Assembly: GCA_013398055.1 (NCBI GenBank) | Contig: VZRS01008243.1 | Coordinates: 124,001-188,000, forward strand | Direction: 5' to 3' | Source: Ifrita kowaldi | Lineage: Eukaryota > Chordata > Aves > Passeriformes > Cinclosomatidae | Length of the DNA stretch: 64,000 nt | Part shown: positions 13,910 to 27,180 of the stretch, one piece after another | Position numbering within the stretch: the first letter of the stretch is position 1 | How the letters are laid out: every line of letters begins with the position of its first letter | Made by a program: the position numbers and the translations under genes | The notes under the pieces: generated by a model | What the model saw: the letters and a program-made list of their open reading frames with translations, nothing else | Told to the model about the DNA's origin: nothing | The model's database searches: none

Positions 13910-14790
13910 CATTTATAGGAGTTAAAGTAAGTGAAAAGAACCTGTCTCACCAGTACCTCACTTCAAGCAGCTCCAAGATCTTTCCACACAGAACTGACTA
14001 TTAATAAGAGAAAGATACATGAGTCTTTGAAAAGCATTGAGTCATACATTTTGGCAGGGGTTTTTAGACAGAATTTCCCTTTACTTGGCAAAAAGATAGC
14101 CAGTTCAAATACTAGCTTGCATTATAATGTAAGGGAAAAAAGTGTGGCTATAGCTTCACAGACTTCACTGGTTTTACTTTGGCCATAGTAGCTAGTACCA
14201 TTTTTCAGATGGTGGTTTCTTTAATGAAATATAAAATTTTAAAAACCATGTATTATATATTTTCAAAAGCCTCATTCAAACTTATAATACTCTCAGTACT
14301 GCCTAATATAGAGCAATCCCTACAGCTGTCACCTTGGAAAAATCGATTGAGGACCCAGAACAAATCCTAATCTAGTTTTAATTATGAATAATGAAAGATT
14401 AAGACCCTGGTATAATAATGAACCACACTGATGGCATAAATTTCTTTTAAAATATCTTTGATATTATCTGTGAAAAATATGACTCCTCTAATATTGCTGA
14501 TGGGTTTCTTAATGAATGTGGATTTAAATATGGTATATCTGTTTCAATATATGATTTTATGTCCTTGTCTTAGTTCATGAACAAATTAGTTTCCAATTTC
14601 CTAATGTTCTTTCTTCTGTCCATATAAATCCTTTAAAAAAAAAAATGGGTTCAAAGTATAAAATTCAGAGACAGGATGATGATTTTACCTTGCCCCAGGA
14701 CTACAAGAATTCCCTTTTGTAGCTGAAAGTTTAGCTCAAAAAAAGGCAATAGCTATTCTGCCTATCTAACAACTGAAGTGCACATAGACA
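13910..14790. other. AT-rich non-coding DNA, nothing recognised
   Basis: Only short open frames are present, and no repeat can be named. Confidence 0.5.
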
Positions 14791-14890
14791 TGGAGAATAA
14801 GAAAGATAACTCCCTAGAAACCCAGATGGATTAAATGACGTGCCATTGATTAGCTAGTGTGGCAGTGGAAGAGCCAGGAAATGAAAACTA
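14791..14890 (-). repeat. Possible ancient MIR remnant, antisense
   Basis: The plus strand reads GATTAAATGACGTGCCA, then TAGCTAGTGTGGCAGT, then GAAGAGCCAGGAA. This is the same order as the reverse complement of MIR (GGTTAAGTGACTTGCCC, then CTAGTAAGTGGCAGAGCC). Preceding AT-rich text matches the GAGGAAACTGAGG part only weakly. The assignment is by eye. Confidence 0.4.
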
Positions 14891-17691
14891 GTTGAATCTG
14901 AATTTGAGAATACAAAACATAGGTCTGTTGTGAAGATACCAAGCTGATATGTTTATACCCCATTACTTGATCCACTACAGTAAAAAAGAGGAAAAAAAGG
15001 GCACAAAAAAAACCTCCATCCCGCTTTATCTGCAGTAGGTTGGCAGTGATGTTTCTATGACAAACCTGCACTGTCAACTCACTTCTAGTATGTTTCTCCT
15101 TGCACTGTCTTGGAAAGTTACTGACTGATTTGGATGATTTGCATGAATTTTGGTATTATTTTTTATAACGCTTGAAATGTTATATTTGTCTTCAAGCATG
15201 TTATTTCTGCAGTTAACTGGAAAAAAATTAGCATTTAAATGAAGATGATGTTAAGTTCTGTCACGGAGAAAATAATGGAACTATTAGTAGAAAATTCTTA
15301 CTCAGTTGAGACATGATATAGCTGTAAATTAGGCTGTGTAAACTAGAGCTGAAAAAGCTAAAACAAACTCAGGGAAACAGAGTATCCTCTTATTGCTATT
15401 CAAGGTGTAACCACCATCCAGAAACCAATTACCTTAGTATGTGAAGTTTACATATGTGTGAAAGAAACAGGAGAATCTGCATTCCCCATCTTCTAAGGAA
15501 AAAAGTATCTATCCTCTTGCTAATACTAAACTTTAAATTTTACTTTTAAAAGTAGGAATGCGTCTTTCCATTCCAGTAGTGGGAGATTTAAATTGTGCCT
15601 TAAATTACTGACCTCTATAGTTGGACTTTGCTACCAGACATTCTTAAGACGGATACGAAAATTATTTTCTTCTAAGGATCTAACAGAGGAACTGGGAAAA
15701 AATGGGGAAAAAAAATCCATAACAATCATAATGTTGAGTCATAATTAGAAATAAAAGTAAATTCTCATAAGAGGATATCTCTTTTAGAGTCTATTCTGCT
15801 CTAAATTGTACTGAATCCACTGTTTCTGAGTATTAAATTACTGGGGAAATCACCATTAGCAAAGTAAAAACAACATTTTTTCAGCTTTTTAAAATACGTA
15901 TTATTAAAACTCTTGTTAATTGGTTACATATCAAATCAAAATTGTCTGTATGTAGTTGGATTTACAGAAAGAGGGGAAATATGTATTGCAGAACAATCTT
16001 TCATCTTAATTGTTCATATATAACAACCAAATTTGAATGAATGCCAGTTAGAAACATTATACCTAGCACACGATCCCAGGTTTAAATTTCCAAAATCCAA
16101 AAATACCTTTATTTGGTATTAAAATGTTGTTCTCACTAAGTAGAAGTATTTGCTTATAGTTTTCAGATTCACTTATATTAGAAATAAAACTCCTGAATAG
16201 AGCTTGCAGGTGGGAAGACCTTGAAGAAAGCTTCTATGGAGGAAACCCAAGATGTGAATGAAATACACACGTCTTTTAAAAGATTAATAGATCGGTGTCT
16301 CTCTAGGTGGTGTTAGTATTAGTCAAGTGATTAGTTACAAATTATTGATTTTGTAAGGCAGTTATCCTATTTGAAACTAGATTTTAGAAGCCATCTGTGT
16401 GATTCCCATTAATTTGCATAGAAGAAAATCAGGGCTTGAAATTCTCTTTTAATTTTCAATCACTTTAGTGGCACCACTGCTGAAAACTGCTATCACCCCA
16501 CACAAACAAAATATTCACTCCCTGGAAGCAAGTGCTTGGCCTCAAATTTATGAGACTTCCTCTTAAGGATTCCTCTAAAAATATCTCATCTGAAGAGGCT
16601 AATTTCCTATGTTTGCATAGACTTGGAAATGTCTTAAAAAAAATTTCTGGTCAAAGATTAAAATACCAATCTGTGGTAAAACACATTTCTGACAAGGAAA
16701 TAAAACAGATTGCCAGACACCTAAGTGGATTTACTAGAACCTAACTCTACTTGAATACATGAATAACCGTGATTGGACATGATGGTCTATATCAGTCTCT
16801 GATTTGGGATGTGCAATGAAGATATAAATGAAACATCTCAACAGAAAGTTATTACTTTGGGGAAACAAAAATATGTGGCGCTAATTGTTTATCTGAAAGT
16901 ATTTCATGCAGACCTTAAATAAAAGTTTGTCTGTTTGTAATATTGAACTTCTGTTTTTCTTAAGGTGAGTGAGTAGAACATACTGTACATCACTGAAACA
17001 ATTTGTGGAACCATATCTACAGCCTTCAGGTTTTATTCATACACACATGCAATTTTAAGGAAGCCAAAGCATTACAGAGGCAATTACCGTTAGATAAAAT
17101 TGCCAGGCCTAGTTAGGGAAATTTGGAAAATGAAAGGGACCTATATTATTCTGAGAAATACCATGAGAGTTTACTGAAAGCAGAACAGTCTGCACTGGAG
17201 GGATAGCGTATGATTGAAACGAATAACAAATGTAAAAAAGAAATGTGGGTACGTGAATGTTAATTCTACTTCTGTGTATCTGGGTGGGTTAGGCTGTCTG
17301 TCTGAGGGAAAACTGAATTAGAAAACTTGACTGTTGCAATTTGAACTAGGACAGTCTGTCAAAAAAACAGTGTATATTTTACGTCTATATAACAGTGAAC
17401 TGTGCCCTCATGGAATACTCCCAGTGAATGCTGGAAAACAAATATCTGCAAAACAATGTAGATTTTGTGATATTAGAGTTGTTGGAGGCAGAAATGTAAA
17501 CCTAGTAGAAAATATTGAAACACACAAAGTAAATGTTCATTTAGAAATATTCTGTAGCTTCATTAAACCCTATAACACTCTTAGGATCCAATTATTTAAA
17601 TTCTTAGAGATGCCTCTACCCAAATTAAGGGGCAAATAAGACCATATGCCAAAGTCAATAGTATGGGTTTTATTTAACAGTAAATGTGAGG
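14891..17691. other. AT-rich non-coding DNA
   Basis: No gene is seen. A segment at about 16770-16800 (GATTGGACATGATGGTCT) resembles the 3' region of CR1 but is too short to call. A 101-codon frame at 17334-17639 has no recognisable motif. Confidence 0.5.
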
Positions 17692-17732
17692 TAGAGAGAG
17701 AGATAGGGAAGTGACAGGGAGGGAGAGAAAAC
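17692..17732 (+). repeat. Purine-rich (GA)-type low-complexity tract
   Basis: The tract is dominated by GAGA and GGGA units with a few pyrimidine interruptions. It lies just upstream of a GC-richer block. Confidence 0.7.
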
Positions 17733-17817
17733 CTGCAACAAAGAAATAGATTAAGTAGAAAGAATATCACTACTCCATAGATTACAACTGCATCCCATGG
17801 ATCCTCTTCTTAGTGGT

Positions 17818-18385
17818 TGCATACTGTATCCATCAAGTGGTGGAAGGAAAGAATCCACAAAACACCAGACCCATGGGGTTTATATTATGCTGAGGCTAGG
17901 TGGAAACAACCCTGTAGCTCCCCTGGGTGATATAATACTGGGTCACGAGGCATTTTGTGAGTCTTTCATACCTTCTAAGATGTTGCAGGTGTCTCTTGTG
18001 TCAGGGTTAGTGGAATAGATCATGGCCTATCAGCCGAAATGAATACCTTCATCCCACATGTGAATGTCCCGCTACTTCAGAGGGGAGTTTTCACAGCTGA
18101 GTCATTATGTAAGGGAGTGCACTGGCATGATAAGAACTGACCTCACAGGATTCTCCTCTTATCAGCCTCTTCCTTTATCTGGGAACCCACCCTGCAGGCT
18201 CAGGTGTACCTGCCTTCCTGCACCTGGGAAGCCATTCTGTGCATAGGGGGAAAGCAGCCAGCCCATTGTTTGAGCCACTGACACCAATAGTCCAGTCTCC
18301 TCCAGCTCCTGGGGGTGTTACTGCAAGTGGTTGAATGTTGGAGTCACTAACAGCCCAGTTCCTCACAAACACACAACACTGCTCC
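17818..18385 (-). mobile_element. Putative degraded LTR-like block
   Basis: This block is more GC-rich than its surroundings and has no sustained open frame. On the minus strand it contains a TATA-like box (CAGCATAATATAAACCCC, about 17878-17895) in a promoter-like context, and it could begin TGTGTGTTTGTGAGG near 18383 and end GTATGCA at 17818, giving TG...CA ends. I found no target-site duplication and no internal retroviral genes. The LTR reading is a guess from composition and these signals; it might be another dispersed repeat. Confidence 0.28.
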
Positions 18386-20869
18386 AGCCTAAAATGAATT
18401 AACTTAATTTTGGTCAGGATAATTAAACTTCAAAAAATCTTACATAACAGTTTCTTCGTCTATTAAAGAAGCAGTAGAAATTAGGAAACATACAGTGGAA
18501 AACATTTTCTATTTTCATATTGGGGTTAGGTTGCCTCTGGATGTGAGGTATAGGAGGACCTGGGCTGCATGATATACTCTGGACAGGTGAGAGAGGAGTG
18601 CATGGTGGTACTAAGTGATTCAGGAGAGAATTCCCAAAAGCCAGTTGTGGATTACTGCAGAAAGTCCTTCTAACAAAATATCAGACAAAACAAAGTATAG
18701 ATAAACAAAAAGAAATGCACATAGGTTAGGACAATCCCAGCTTTAAATATACAGTCTTGTGATATGACCTGCTGGGAAATTAAAAATTTGGACTATAATA
18801 AGGGATTCTAATAAAAACACTAGGCAACTGTTCAGAAGCATCTGATAGCAGAAATAGGACACCAGGTATTATTAGGAGAGGGATAGAAAATGAAGTCTGT
18901 CATTGTGCATTCATGCCTTGTGCAGTTCAAGAAAATGGGAAAAAAAATTGGAGAAACGCAAGGCTGACTTAACGTAGAGAAAGAACTCCATGCAAAGAAC
19001 AACTGAAATGTAGGACTTTTCAGTACTGGAACAACCAAAGGGAGGGATGTGAATAGCATTGGTATGGTGAGTAGGTAAAGTTTGTTCACTGTCTCTTACA
19101 GCAAAATCATCAATCAACAGGCTCAAAAAAAAACCCCAAAATAGGACTTTTTTTGAGTCATATGCATAAGTTCTGGAATTCCTCATTGCAACACATCTGC
19201 AGACACTAAATGTCAGATTTTTCTTTCATTAACTAGCCTGGGAAGTACTACTATATGCAAAGACACTGCCTCTGCCTTGGTGATCTTCTGAAACATAATT
19301 AGAGACTCAGAGCATTTTGAGAAGCTTTGGCTCCTCAGTGCCTCAAATCACTCCTCTGATTCTATTCACTTGCTTTCAATAAAGATTCACATTCAGTATT
19401 TACCACTGTTGTTGGAAATAGGCAGTTTTGATCTGCTTTGATTTATCTGCTGTATGTTAATTTGAAATGATGCATTCCATATTCACTGAAGTCAGGAATG
19501 TTAAAGTTATCCTGTTAAACTTGGTTTTGTGCATAATATTGTCAAATGGAATTTAACATAAACATGTAAAATTATATTTATATGAGCTGTAATATCATTA
19601 GCTGTCTAATTACATCTGTTACAGGAGTTTCAAAGTTTTTAGTATAAACTTGTGGAATATGAAAACAAAATTTGTGGCCCCATTTAACTATGTGCTTAAG
19701 ATGTCTCTGACAAGATAAAGCTTTTTTAAAGCCAGGTAAGTTAGAAAATATCATTGGGGTGCTGTTTTACTTTAACTGGTCCATTTCCCCGATGACACAT
19801 CATTAGAGTTTCTGCAAAATGAGGAATGCAGAATGAGACAAAGCTTCAGAAAAAGAAACAGTATCAGCTACAAGCACTGAATTTTCTTACTGTGAAAGGC
19901 AAAGTGTCTTAAAATGGTCATAACAACCCTGATTTTTGAAATTGTTCCTAGGCATTATATTGGCACTATAAAGATGCAGTGGAGTTTATAGGTTTATTCT
20001 CTCTGCACAGAGAATACATATGTTGTCACAACCTTTGCATTCCAAAGAAGGTGGATATACTAGGGAATGACAGGAAAACGCAAGGTTATAACACAGTGTT
20101 TGATGGCTGACTTTGGTCCATCTCAAGCAATCTTTCCATTTGGTGTCTCTATTTTAAGCAAATGCAGGATATGCAAGAGAAATATCAGCTATAAGCCTAG
20201 ATATGATAAAACAGTTCAAGTCATTCCAATTTCTCACTTCAGATGCTGAGTTGGACACACTGTATTCTTCATTTCTATGTAACAGATAGAATCCTGGTAC
20301 TCAGTCTGGAAAATATCAGTGCCCATCTGGGACCACTCTGTCCCAGACAACCTTCCACCTTTTGAAAAGGCCATGAGGGTAGAGTTCAGCTGCTGAGCTG
20401 CTACTTCTCTATTGCCTTCCACGTACTCTTAGTACACTGTTAACCTTTGTGCTGTTTCTCTTTTGTTTGTACAGCTTCAAAATTCTAAGAGGATGCTGCA
20501 TATGAAATATCCTTAGACCTTTGATGTGTCCTTCCAGGCTGACACTACAAATACAGATTAAGGGGGTTTTCACAATTCTGTATATCTAGCTACAAAATAC
20601 AAGCTTGCCCTTCAACAACTCAGCCAGCTGGAATTCTACTCAGTACATGACTGAGCACATGGAGTCCTGGTTGAGTTTAGCCATCACTAAACACATGTGC
20701 AATAATATTGTAGGAGGCATAGGATCTCAGCCTGACCTATGAGCCATGCTTGAAAAAGCTCCTCTTCTCTACCATTGTGGGAAGATGGCTGGGGGTAAAA
20801 TGAGAGAAAACTGTTAAGTTACATTAATATTCTAACAGACGTTTGGACAGAAATTATAAGGTGAAATGC
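18386..20869. other. AT-rich non-coding DNA, nothing recognised
   Basis: Short frames only. The pair of overlapping minus frames at 18832-19186 shows no motif. A GC-neutral segment around 20060-20440 is equally unremarkable. Confidence 0.5.
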
Positions 20870-21640
20870 AGTTGCTACATCCTGAATGGAATCTGGTTGG
20901 CATGCATGAAATCTATTCCATGATGATTCCCCACATACATTCCCCACAGCCTGCAACCTTCAGCACACACTGAGGGATGAAACAGAGGGTGCAGCAGAGT
21001 GGAAACACTGCAGCCAGGCTCTGTTGTAGTCCTTGCAGAGATGGGACTGTGATGGTGCCCTGTATCTGATACACCACACAGCAAGGGGATGTCTTGCTGC
21101 TGAACCAGCAGCTGTGGGGATATCACTCTTTTCAGATGAATTCAGCTCATTATCATCTAATTGTAATACTAACTCACGCCTCCATCCCAAAGTTACCTGC
21201 CCCCATGGTATGACAACCTCTCACCAAGCATGCACTTTATATTTTATTGGCTATATCTTTAACAGCAAAGCGAGAGAATTTTACACCAATCAGCAACAAA
21301 TGTATGACACGAGACAATCAGTTCCACCTAAATATAAAGAAATAGTAAAAAAGTGAGTTAGGAATAGAAAGAAGCTACAGAAGTAACTTCTGGGATCAGT
21401 CAACTGGCTAAACCTGTCTTCTCTTCCGTAGGGACATCTATTGGGTAAGAACCTTCCTCTATGAGCACTAAATTATTAACTCAAGCTGGCTTTCATAGGT
21501 GATTAGAAATTGCCTGTATATTGCTTCAAATTTACTTTTGGTGCTGGTTACTAACAACAGTAATCTTCAAACCTTAACCCATCACAATTTTCTATTATCA
21601 TTGTTTTTATTAATAAAGCCTGTTACTCTGTAAACTGTTT
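20870..21640 (+). mobile_element. Possible old LTR-like remnant
   Basis: The block is of mixed composition: CATCTATTGGGTAAGAACC near 21432-21450, a TATA-like ATTTTATTGGCTATATC, and an AATAAA polyadenylation signal at 21612-21617 followed by CTGTTACTCTG. The order promoter, poly(A) signal, GT-rich tail is LTR-like on the plus strand. There are no clear ends or duplications, and no coding region. Low confidence. Confidence 0.25.
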
Positions 21641-21710
21641 AGCATGAGTCCCTCAAGGGCAATATCAGTCAATGATAGCAGATAACATACTCAATGAAAC
21701 TGAGGAGATC

Positions 21711-22290
21711 TGAGAGGGGGTACCTGTCACTAGTGAGCAGAGTCCCAGTGAGAAACGACACAGTTTATGAAGATAAGAAAACCAACACTTGATTAATTTA
21801 CAGATGCGCTTATATACCTTAGCACGCTGGACTGACATAAGGGTATTGGTTAACTGACCAGCCACCCCCCAGAGGGACTGGCTGGACCCAGTAACTCTTA
21901 CCTCATGTATTTTCTTCCTTGGTATCATAACAATACCATAGTTTACCATATCTCTGAACTGTTTTCCCACTGCGTCCGTGAGAAAGCAAGGCTTTCACAC
22001 AGACGCCTGTCAGAAAACTAAAATCTCCCTGCACCCAGGCCTTTAACATCCACAGGTGCCTCCTTCTGGTTTGTAATAAGAGATTCGACTCCAATATGCT
22101 GTTGTAGCATGTCCCTGAACAATATTTGAACTGCCCTCTGACACAAAACACTGTTCAGTGGAGTCCCCATAACAGGACACCGACAGACTGGTTGGGCACA
22201 AGGGGCTTGGCTTTCCTGGGGCACTGACAGACGAATGAAACACAGAGTACCAGGAAATCCCCTTTCACATGGCAATCAAGAAGCCCTTCA
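21711..22290 (-). mobile_element. LTR-like element, antisense (probable solo LTR remnant)
   Basis: On the minus strand the block holds a good TATA box (AAGGTATATAAGCGC, at about 21806-21820), preceded by a GC-richer U3-like region with GGTCCAGCCAGTCCC and GGGGGGTGGCTGGTCAG. An R/U5-like stretch follows, with GTGTCGTTTCTCACTGGG and a GACAGGTACCCCCTC end. The approximate ends 21711 (TG) and 22290 (CA) fit the TG...CA rule on the plus strand, but no target-site duplication was found. Overlapping minus-strand frames (21665-22275) are not retroviral proteins. The element resembles bird ERV LTRs as I recall them. Confidence 0.45.
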
Positions 22291-24700
22291 TGACTTTTTC
22301 CAAAAAGACAGAATTGTAAAATCCCCCTAAATGCAGAAATAATTCTGCTTCCTTGCAGGAAAGATAATCAGCAAAACACAGATAAAGTCTAGACCTTAGC
22401 CACATCATAATTTTCACTGTTTCAGAAATACAAAATCATGTGTCTGCTAACCAAACCTGTGCACACAGTACTTGGGTGAACACCTAAAATTGGAATTCTA
22501 ATGCAGATAGAGAAAGTCTGTTGTTCTGCTTTTCTTCAGTTATGGAGTTTGGACAATTAGCTTACACTAGACACCTGTTCTCTGATAGTCACGTGATCTT
22601 CATTAATGCTGTATTAAAAGTCTCTGTCACAGGCTTTTTGACTTGCATGTGTGAGTTAAGCTATCCTTACAATACAGAATTCAGCTTTCAAAGGTAGTGA
22701 GAATAAAGAATTCCTACTTGATTGTGAGCAGGAAGATTTTATAAAATGATAAACTGAACATCATCTCATCCATTACTCACAGCTTCAAAGAAAGAACTAT
22801 GTTGTACTGTTCATAGATCATAGGCAGTGAAGTATAAAACTACCGTACATCCATAAACCTACCATGTAAACATTTCATGAGCCAAGACATCCAGTTCAAT
22901 TGCCTTTCAGATGTGTGAGTGACATACAAAATCATATCCATATTATGACAGATTTTGATGTTGTTTTAATATAGATAGATAGATAAATAGATAGATCCTC
23001 CTATAATATTACCAATTTTTTAAACAAAGTTATAGTTAACTGTGAGAAAGGACATTATTAACTTCTTCAGGAGTGTATGCATTTTGCATAGCCTCACATC
23101 TTCACTGTTCTCTGAGCTGCAATACATCCAGCAAATTTATCACCACAGAAGCTGTTAGCTGCTATTTCACACACTTTTTACTACATTCTTTCTACATTTT
23201 TACTATATCATATAATCTTCTATGAAATATAAACTCAGAAGTTAGGTATTTATGAAAGAAACTAAAGAGTTTTAAAATAGGAATTATGCATCTTCATTTA
23301 ATAAAAAATATTTAGTGACATTTCAGTTTTCTATCATCCGCATGCTTTCCCAAGAAATTAATCTTCACAACATTAATATCAATATAGAGTCATTCTGCAA
23401 TGCATATGACATGGCTATATTATATTATTAACATTTTATACTAACTTTTTGACCATTGAAAATATTGATTTTTATTGGTTGCTGTGCTCTCTGTGCCAGA
23501 ACTCTTGCTGGTCCTTATGAGCATTTCAGAACCTACGACTTGCTCTGCCATGTGCTTCATTACTTTCAGGAGTTATTTGTGGAAAGTCTTCAACAGTGTT
23601 ACACATCAAAAATCAGACAGTGAACTCTGACTGAGTTCTTTGTGAGCTTTCAACACAGGAAAGCAGCAGCATAATGGAAAATTATAAAGCACACACAAGA
23701 CTCCAGAGCCTGTTTGCCCTGTCTGTACTAGGACCTTTCCAGTACCCAGAAACAGCTGGGTATAGCAAAAAACATGCTGCTGCATCTAAAGGGGTTCTTA
23801 GGTCTGCTTTGGTTAAAAGTTGGTTGGTAAGAACACATAGTCATGATTCCCAGTTTGAAAGCATTGAAGGCATTATGGCGCTGTCAAAAAAAGGGTACGA
23901 CCATCACAGGACAGCACAACTCTTGTATGGCAGCTTTGGTTATCATCCTTTATTGTGAACCATTTGGAATAGCTTCTGTCTCAGACAAAGCAATACACCT
24001 TGAGCATGCAAAACCAGTCTTACATACCTGCAATGTGTATATGCCTACAGTCCAGGGAAAACTACCAAAAATAACTTCTATTGGAGTCCAATGTACAATA
24101 CTGTGCTAGCACAGAAAATCCTCGTACAGACATATATGTGTACTCTTTGTATACATAAAGTATTTTATCCTTGCCTTTGAGCAACGTATCTCAATGCTCT
24201 ATTCTCCCCCTTACTTCTAGAAATCATTTATATCATGACCATTGAAATCCACCATGTTTGATCCTCATTTTCAACATTACAGAGATGCAGTAAAAGATTG
24301 TGTACTGAGCTCTTCAGGGTCAGATGGAGAATGATAAACAACCAGTTGCAGTAATAAAACAGTACTATTAACAGGAAATATAAGATTTGTTAGAGTAATG
24401 CCTTAGAGGCCACTGTCTGAATGACTTTATAGTATGTACTATTGAATAAGCAATATGATGAACTATTAGACATGTATCCTTATGCCAGGTTTTCAGATAT
24501 CTCGTACTGATTTACTCTCACAGCTTTGGATGCAATGTAAAATTAACTCTACTAGTGTTTTGATGGGCAAACTGTATGATATCCTTGACAAATGAACGTA
24601 CCAGCTAGATACATGAAAGGTGTAAATGTGTCAAGAAATTCCAAAAAGCCTTTGCTGCTTCCACTTACATAAAAGAACTGAAGGAAACATCCCTCTCTGC
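22291..24700. other. AT-rich non-coding DNA with a tetranucleotide repeat
   Basis: No gene or named transposon is seen. A 94-codon frame at 23674-23958 overlaps another in a different phase, and neither has a recognisable domain. Confidence 0.5.
22971..22996 (+). repeat. (ATAG)n microsatellite
   Basis: About six tandem ATAG/GATA units with one A-for-G change (GATAAATAG). It is short and probably weakly polymorphic. Confidence 0.9.
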
Positions 24701-24736
24701 AGTACTACACTTAGTAGTACACTTAGTACTACACTT
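24701..24736 (+). repeat. Three tandem copies of a 12-bp unit
   Basis: The unit AGTACTACACTT occurs at 24701, 24713 and 24725; the middle copy reads AGTAGTACACTT. One substitution in 36 bases suggests a recent local duplication. Confidence 0.9.
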
Positions 24737-27179
24737 TTCCAGTTCAACATAATGGTGTAATCAGACCATTACTTCACATATCTAGAATATTTCATAAAAG
24801 CATACCATGTATAAGACAGAATATCTTTCCTTTCTACCATAGGATTTATTTTATAGTTCACCCTATAGAGGTAACCTGATAAGTGTTTACCTGCAGATCA
24901 CCTGGTCCTTACCTGGCATGCTTTCATGAGGTGATAATACAGATGAAAAACTGGCTGTTGCTTTAGGGAAAATCTGTGTAGAAAGTGGCCAAGGATTTAA
25001 TTGAGTAGCATATATTTTGCATTATCTCGGGATGACTAAAGCCAGACTGGTGCAATTAAAAAAACTCTACTACCACACTCAAAAAAAGACCCCAAGAATG
25101 CCCCAAAAACAACAAATTCAGAAGCAGCATAGATTTGGCACAAAATGCATCAGCTGAGGCAGCAGTTCATGTGACTAAGACCTAGCTCAGCTGTCTGAGT
25201 TTTCAATAGGGATATTCTGACTTTGCACTGTATTTTGGGCTAAACCGAGGTCTTTTCAGTCTCTACAGAGTCAGGAGCAGGAAAAAAGTATATGCATATC
25301 CATATGCTACTTAGAAAACTGAAAAAAATGCTACCCTCTTATATTATGATGTGTTCCCATGGATATGTTGAGAACAGGGCTCTATTTAGCAGCTCAGAGC
25401 TGCCGTTGTGTTAACAAAATATCAGATGAGCTCATTACAGAAGCTAAACTAAGCCATTCAATTTTAATACAGAGAGAGAATATAGCTATGGAAATGTGTT
25501 CATTTAAAACAACTTGGTTCTGAGTTGAGACTTAAGCTGCCAGTTTCAGTCTAAATCCCATTTTTACAGTCTGATTATAAACCCTTAGAAATGGAAATGT
25601 TGACATACCCTTGGCTATAACAGCGCTAACAAGAGATTCTACAATAGCCTGTAAAACCAACTATTCTAACTAAAACCTCTGTTTATTTCTTTATGTTACA
25701 AAGTACAACTTCTGTTTATGACTGAAATAGATGAAACTTCTGAACTATGAAATACTGATAAAGTAAAGCAGGTGATCTTCAAAGTGTTATTCACAGCACA
25801 GTATTTATACTATTTATACTCAGCATACTAAGTACTCTTAATATTTCAGTCTATTTAATGCACTCATTCTCCATACTGCAAAGAATCTGATGTTTTCATT
25901 TGGTTTGTCTTCTGCACCTTAATTTTTAAGTAGTTTTAGATGGCAAAGAGGAATGCTTCATGAAAAGAAAAAAAAATTATTAAAGACAAAATTCATTGTT
26001 TGCTTTCTATTTTTATTTTAACTATAACTATCTTTCCAAGTTATTAATGAATATCAAAAGTAAAGCATACACACATAACAATACAATCTTATTTAAAAAT
26101 GCAATTTTTGAAAAAGTAAAATAGATTTTAGGTCCCTTCCAATGGTAATTCTCTAAGTAATGCTAAGTAAGAATGGCTCAGAATGCAGTTCAAATGGACT
26201 GTCTACGTTTTCAATAACTTTCTAGCAGTTGCAAGCTTATGTATTTTTTTATTACATCCCAGGGTACACAGGTTGTATCCTTTCCACATTGATATTTCAT
26301 ACAGTCCAAACTTTGAACAATGAGTACTTGTGTTAATTTTACTTCACTTTCTGAAAAACGTCAAATGTCATTTAAAGTGTAAAAGCCAGATCAAGGTGTA
26401 ATTAATAAAGTAACAGGATTAATTTTAATGGAGTGAGAATTTCACTTCATGATTTTTTAAAAGCTATAGGTTAGCATTCTCAAAATCAGTGGTAGGCTTT
26501 GAAATGCTAACAAATGCATTATCAAAATCTTTGAAGAATCTGAAGTATGTTAACACACACTGTAAGAACAAAATTATTCATCCAACAGTGTTTGTGTTAA
26601 TCCTTGTAACTAACAGTCCACAGTTCTATATGCACACATACCAGAACTCCAATATTTAACAATTTTCAAAATTCAGTAGCTCACCAAAATAAATAGAAAC
26701 TCATTTCTCTTTTGGGAATATCAAACAAAGTTTTGCACCAAATTAAGGTTTCAGCCACTTACTCAAATGTATGTTTATCAGGGCTGTGCTGAAAGATGAT
26801 GAGAAATTGTTTTGAACTTTTACATGAAATACCTCACAAAGTCAACTAGTGAAAAATACAGTTCAAAAACATCTGTGCATGTTAGTCTCTGCATTTACTT
26901 CATAAAATTGAAATGCATATCATAACTGAGTAGTGCAAATGTATTTAATAGTTTGAATATCTGGGACAAGATAGTCAGCTTCTATAAGTCTATCTAGTTC
27001 CACTGCTGTCACAGGACTAATGCTGATTAACTCTAGCTACTATTCTTGCATGAAATATTTTGCAGCTATGGAAATTTGCAGTGATTTTTTTAGAAATGTT
27101 AGAAAAATTCCTTATATCTTCTCCAGCCAAGATTTCATATGATAGACAAAACTAATGCTCTGGAAATTTAGTAAAATTA
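24737..27179. other. AT-rich non-coding DNA
   Basis: There is no gene-like frame. A short stretch at 26126-26155 resembles a CR1 tail and is listed separately. The rest looks unique. Confidence 0.5.
26126..26155 (+). mobile_element. Possible CR1 3'-tail remnant
   Basis: TTTTAGGTCCCTTCCAATGG followed by TAATTCTCTAA matches the CR1 3' UTR pattern (AGGTCCCTTCCAACC, then ATTCTATGA). Only about 30 bases are present, so it may be coincidence. Confidence 0.3.
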
Positions 27180-27180
27180 T

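Noticed and set aside
16770..16800. CR1 tail fragment
   Set aside because: GATTGGACATGATGGTCT is suggestive, but too short and without the flanking CR1 sequence.
24701..24736. CRISPR-like array
   Set aside because: The units are contiguous 12-mers with no spacers, in eukaryotic DNA.
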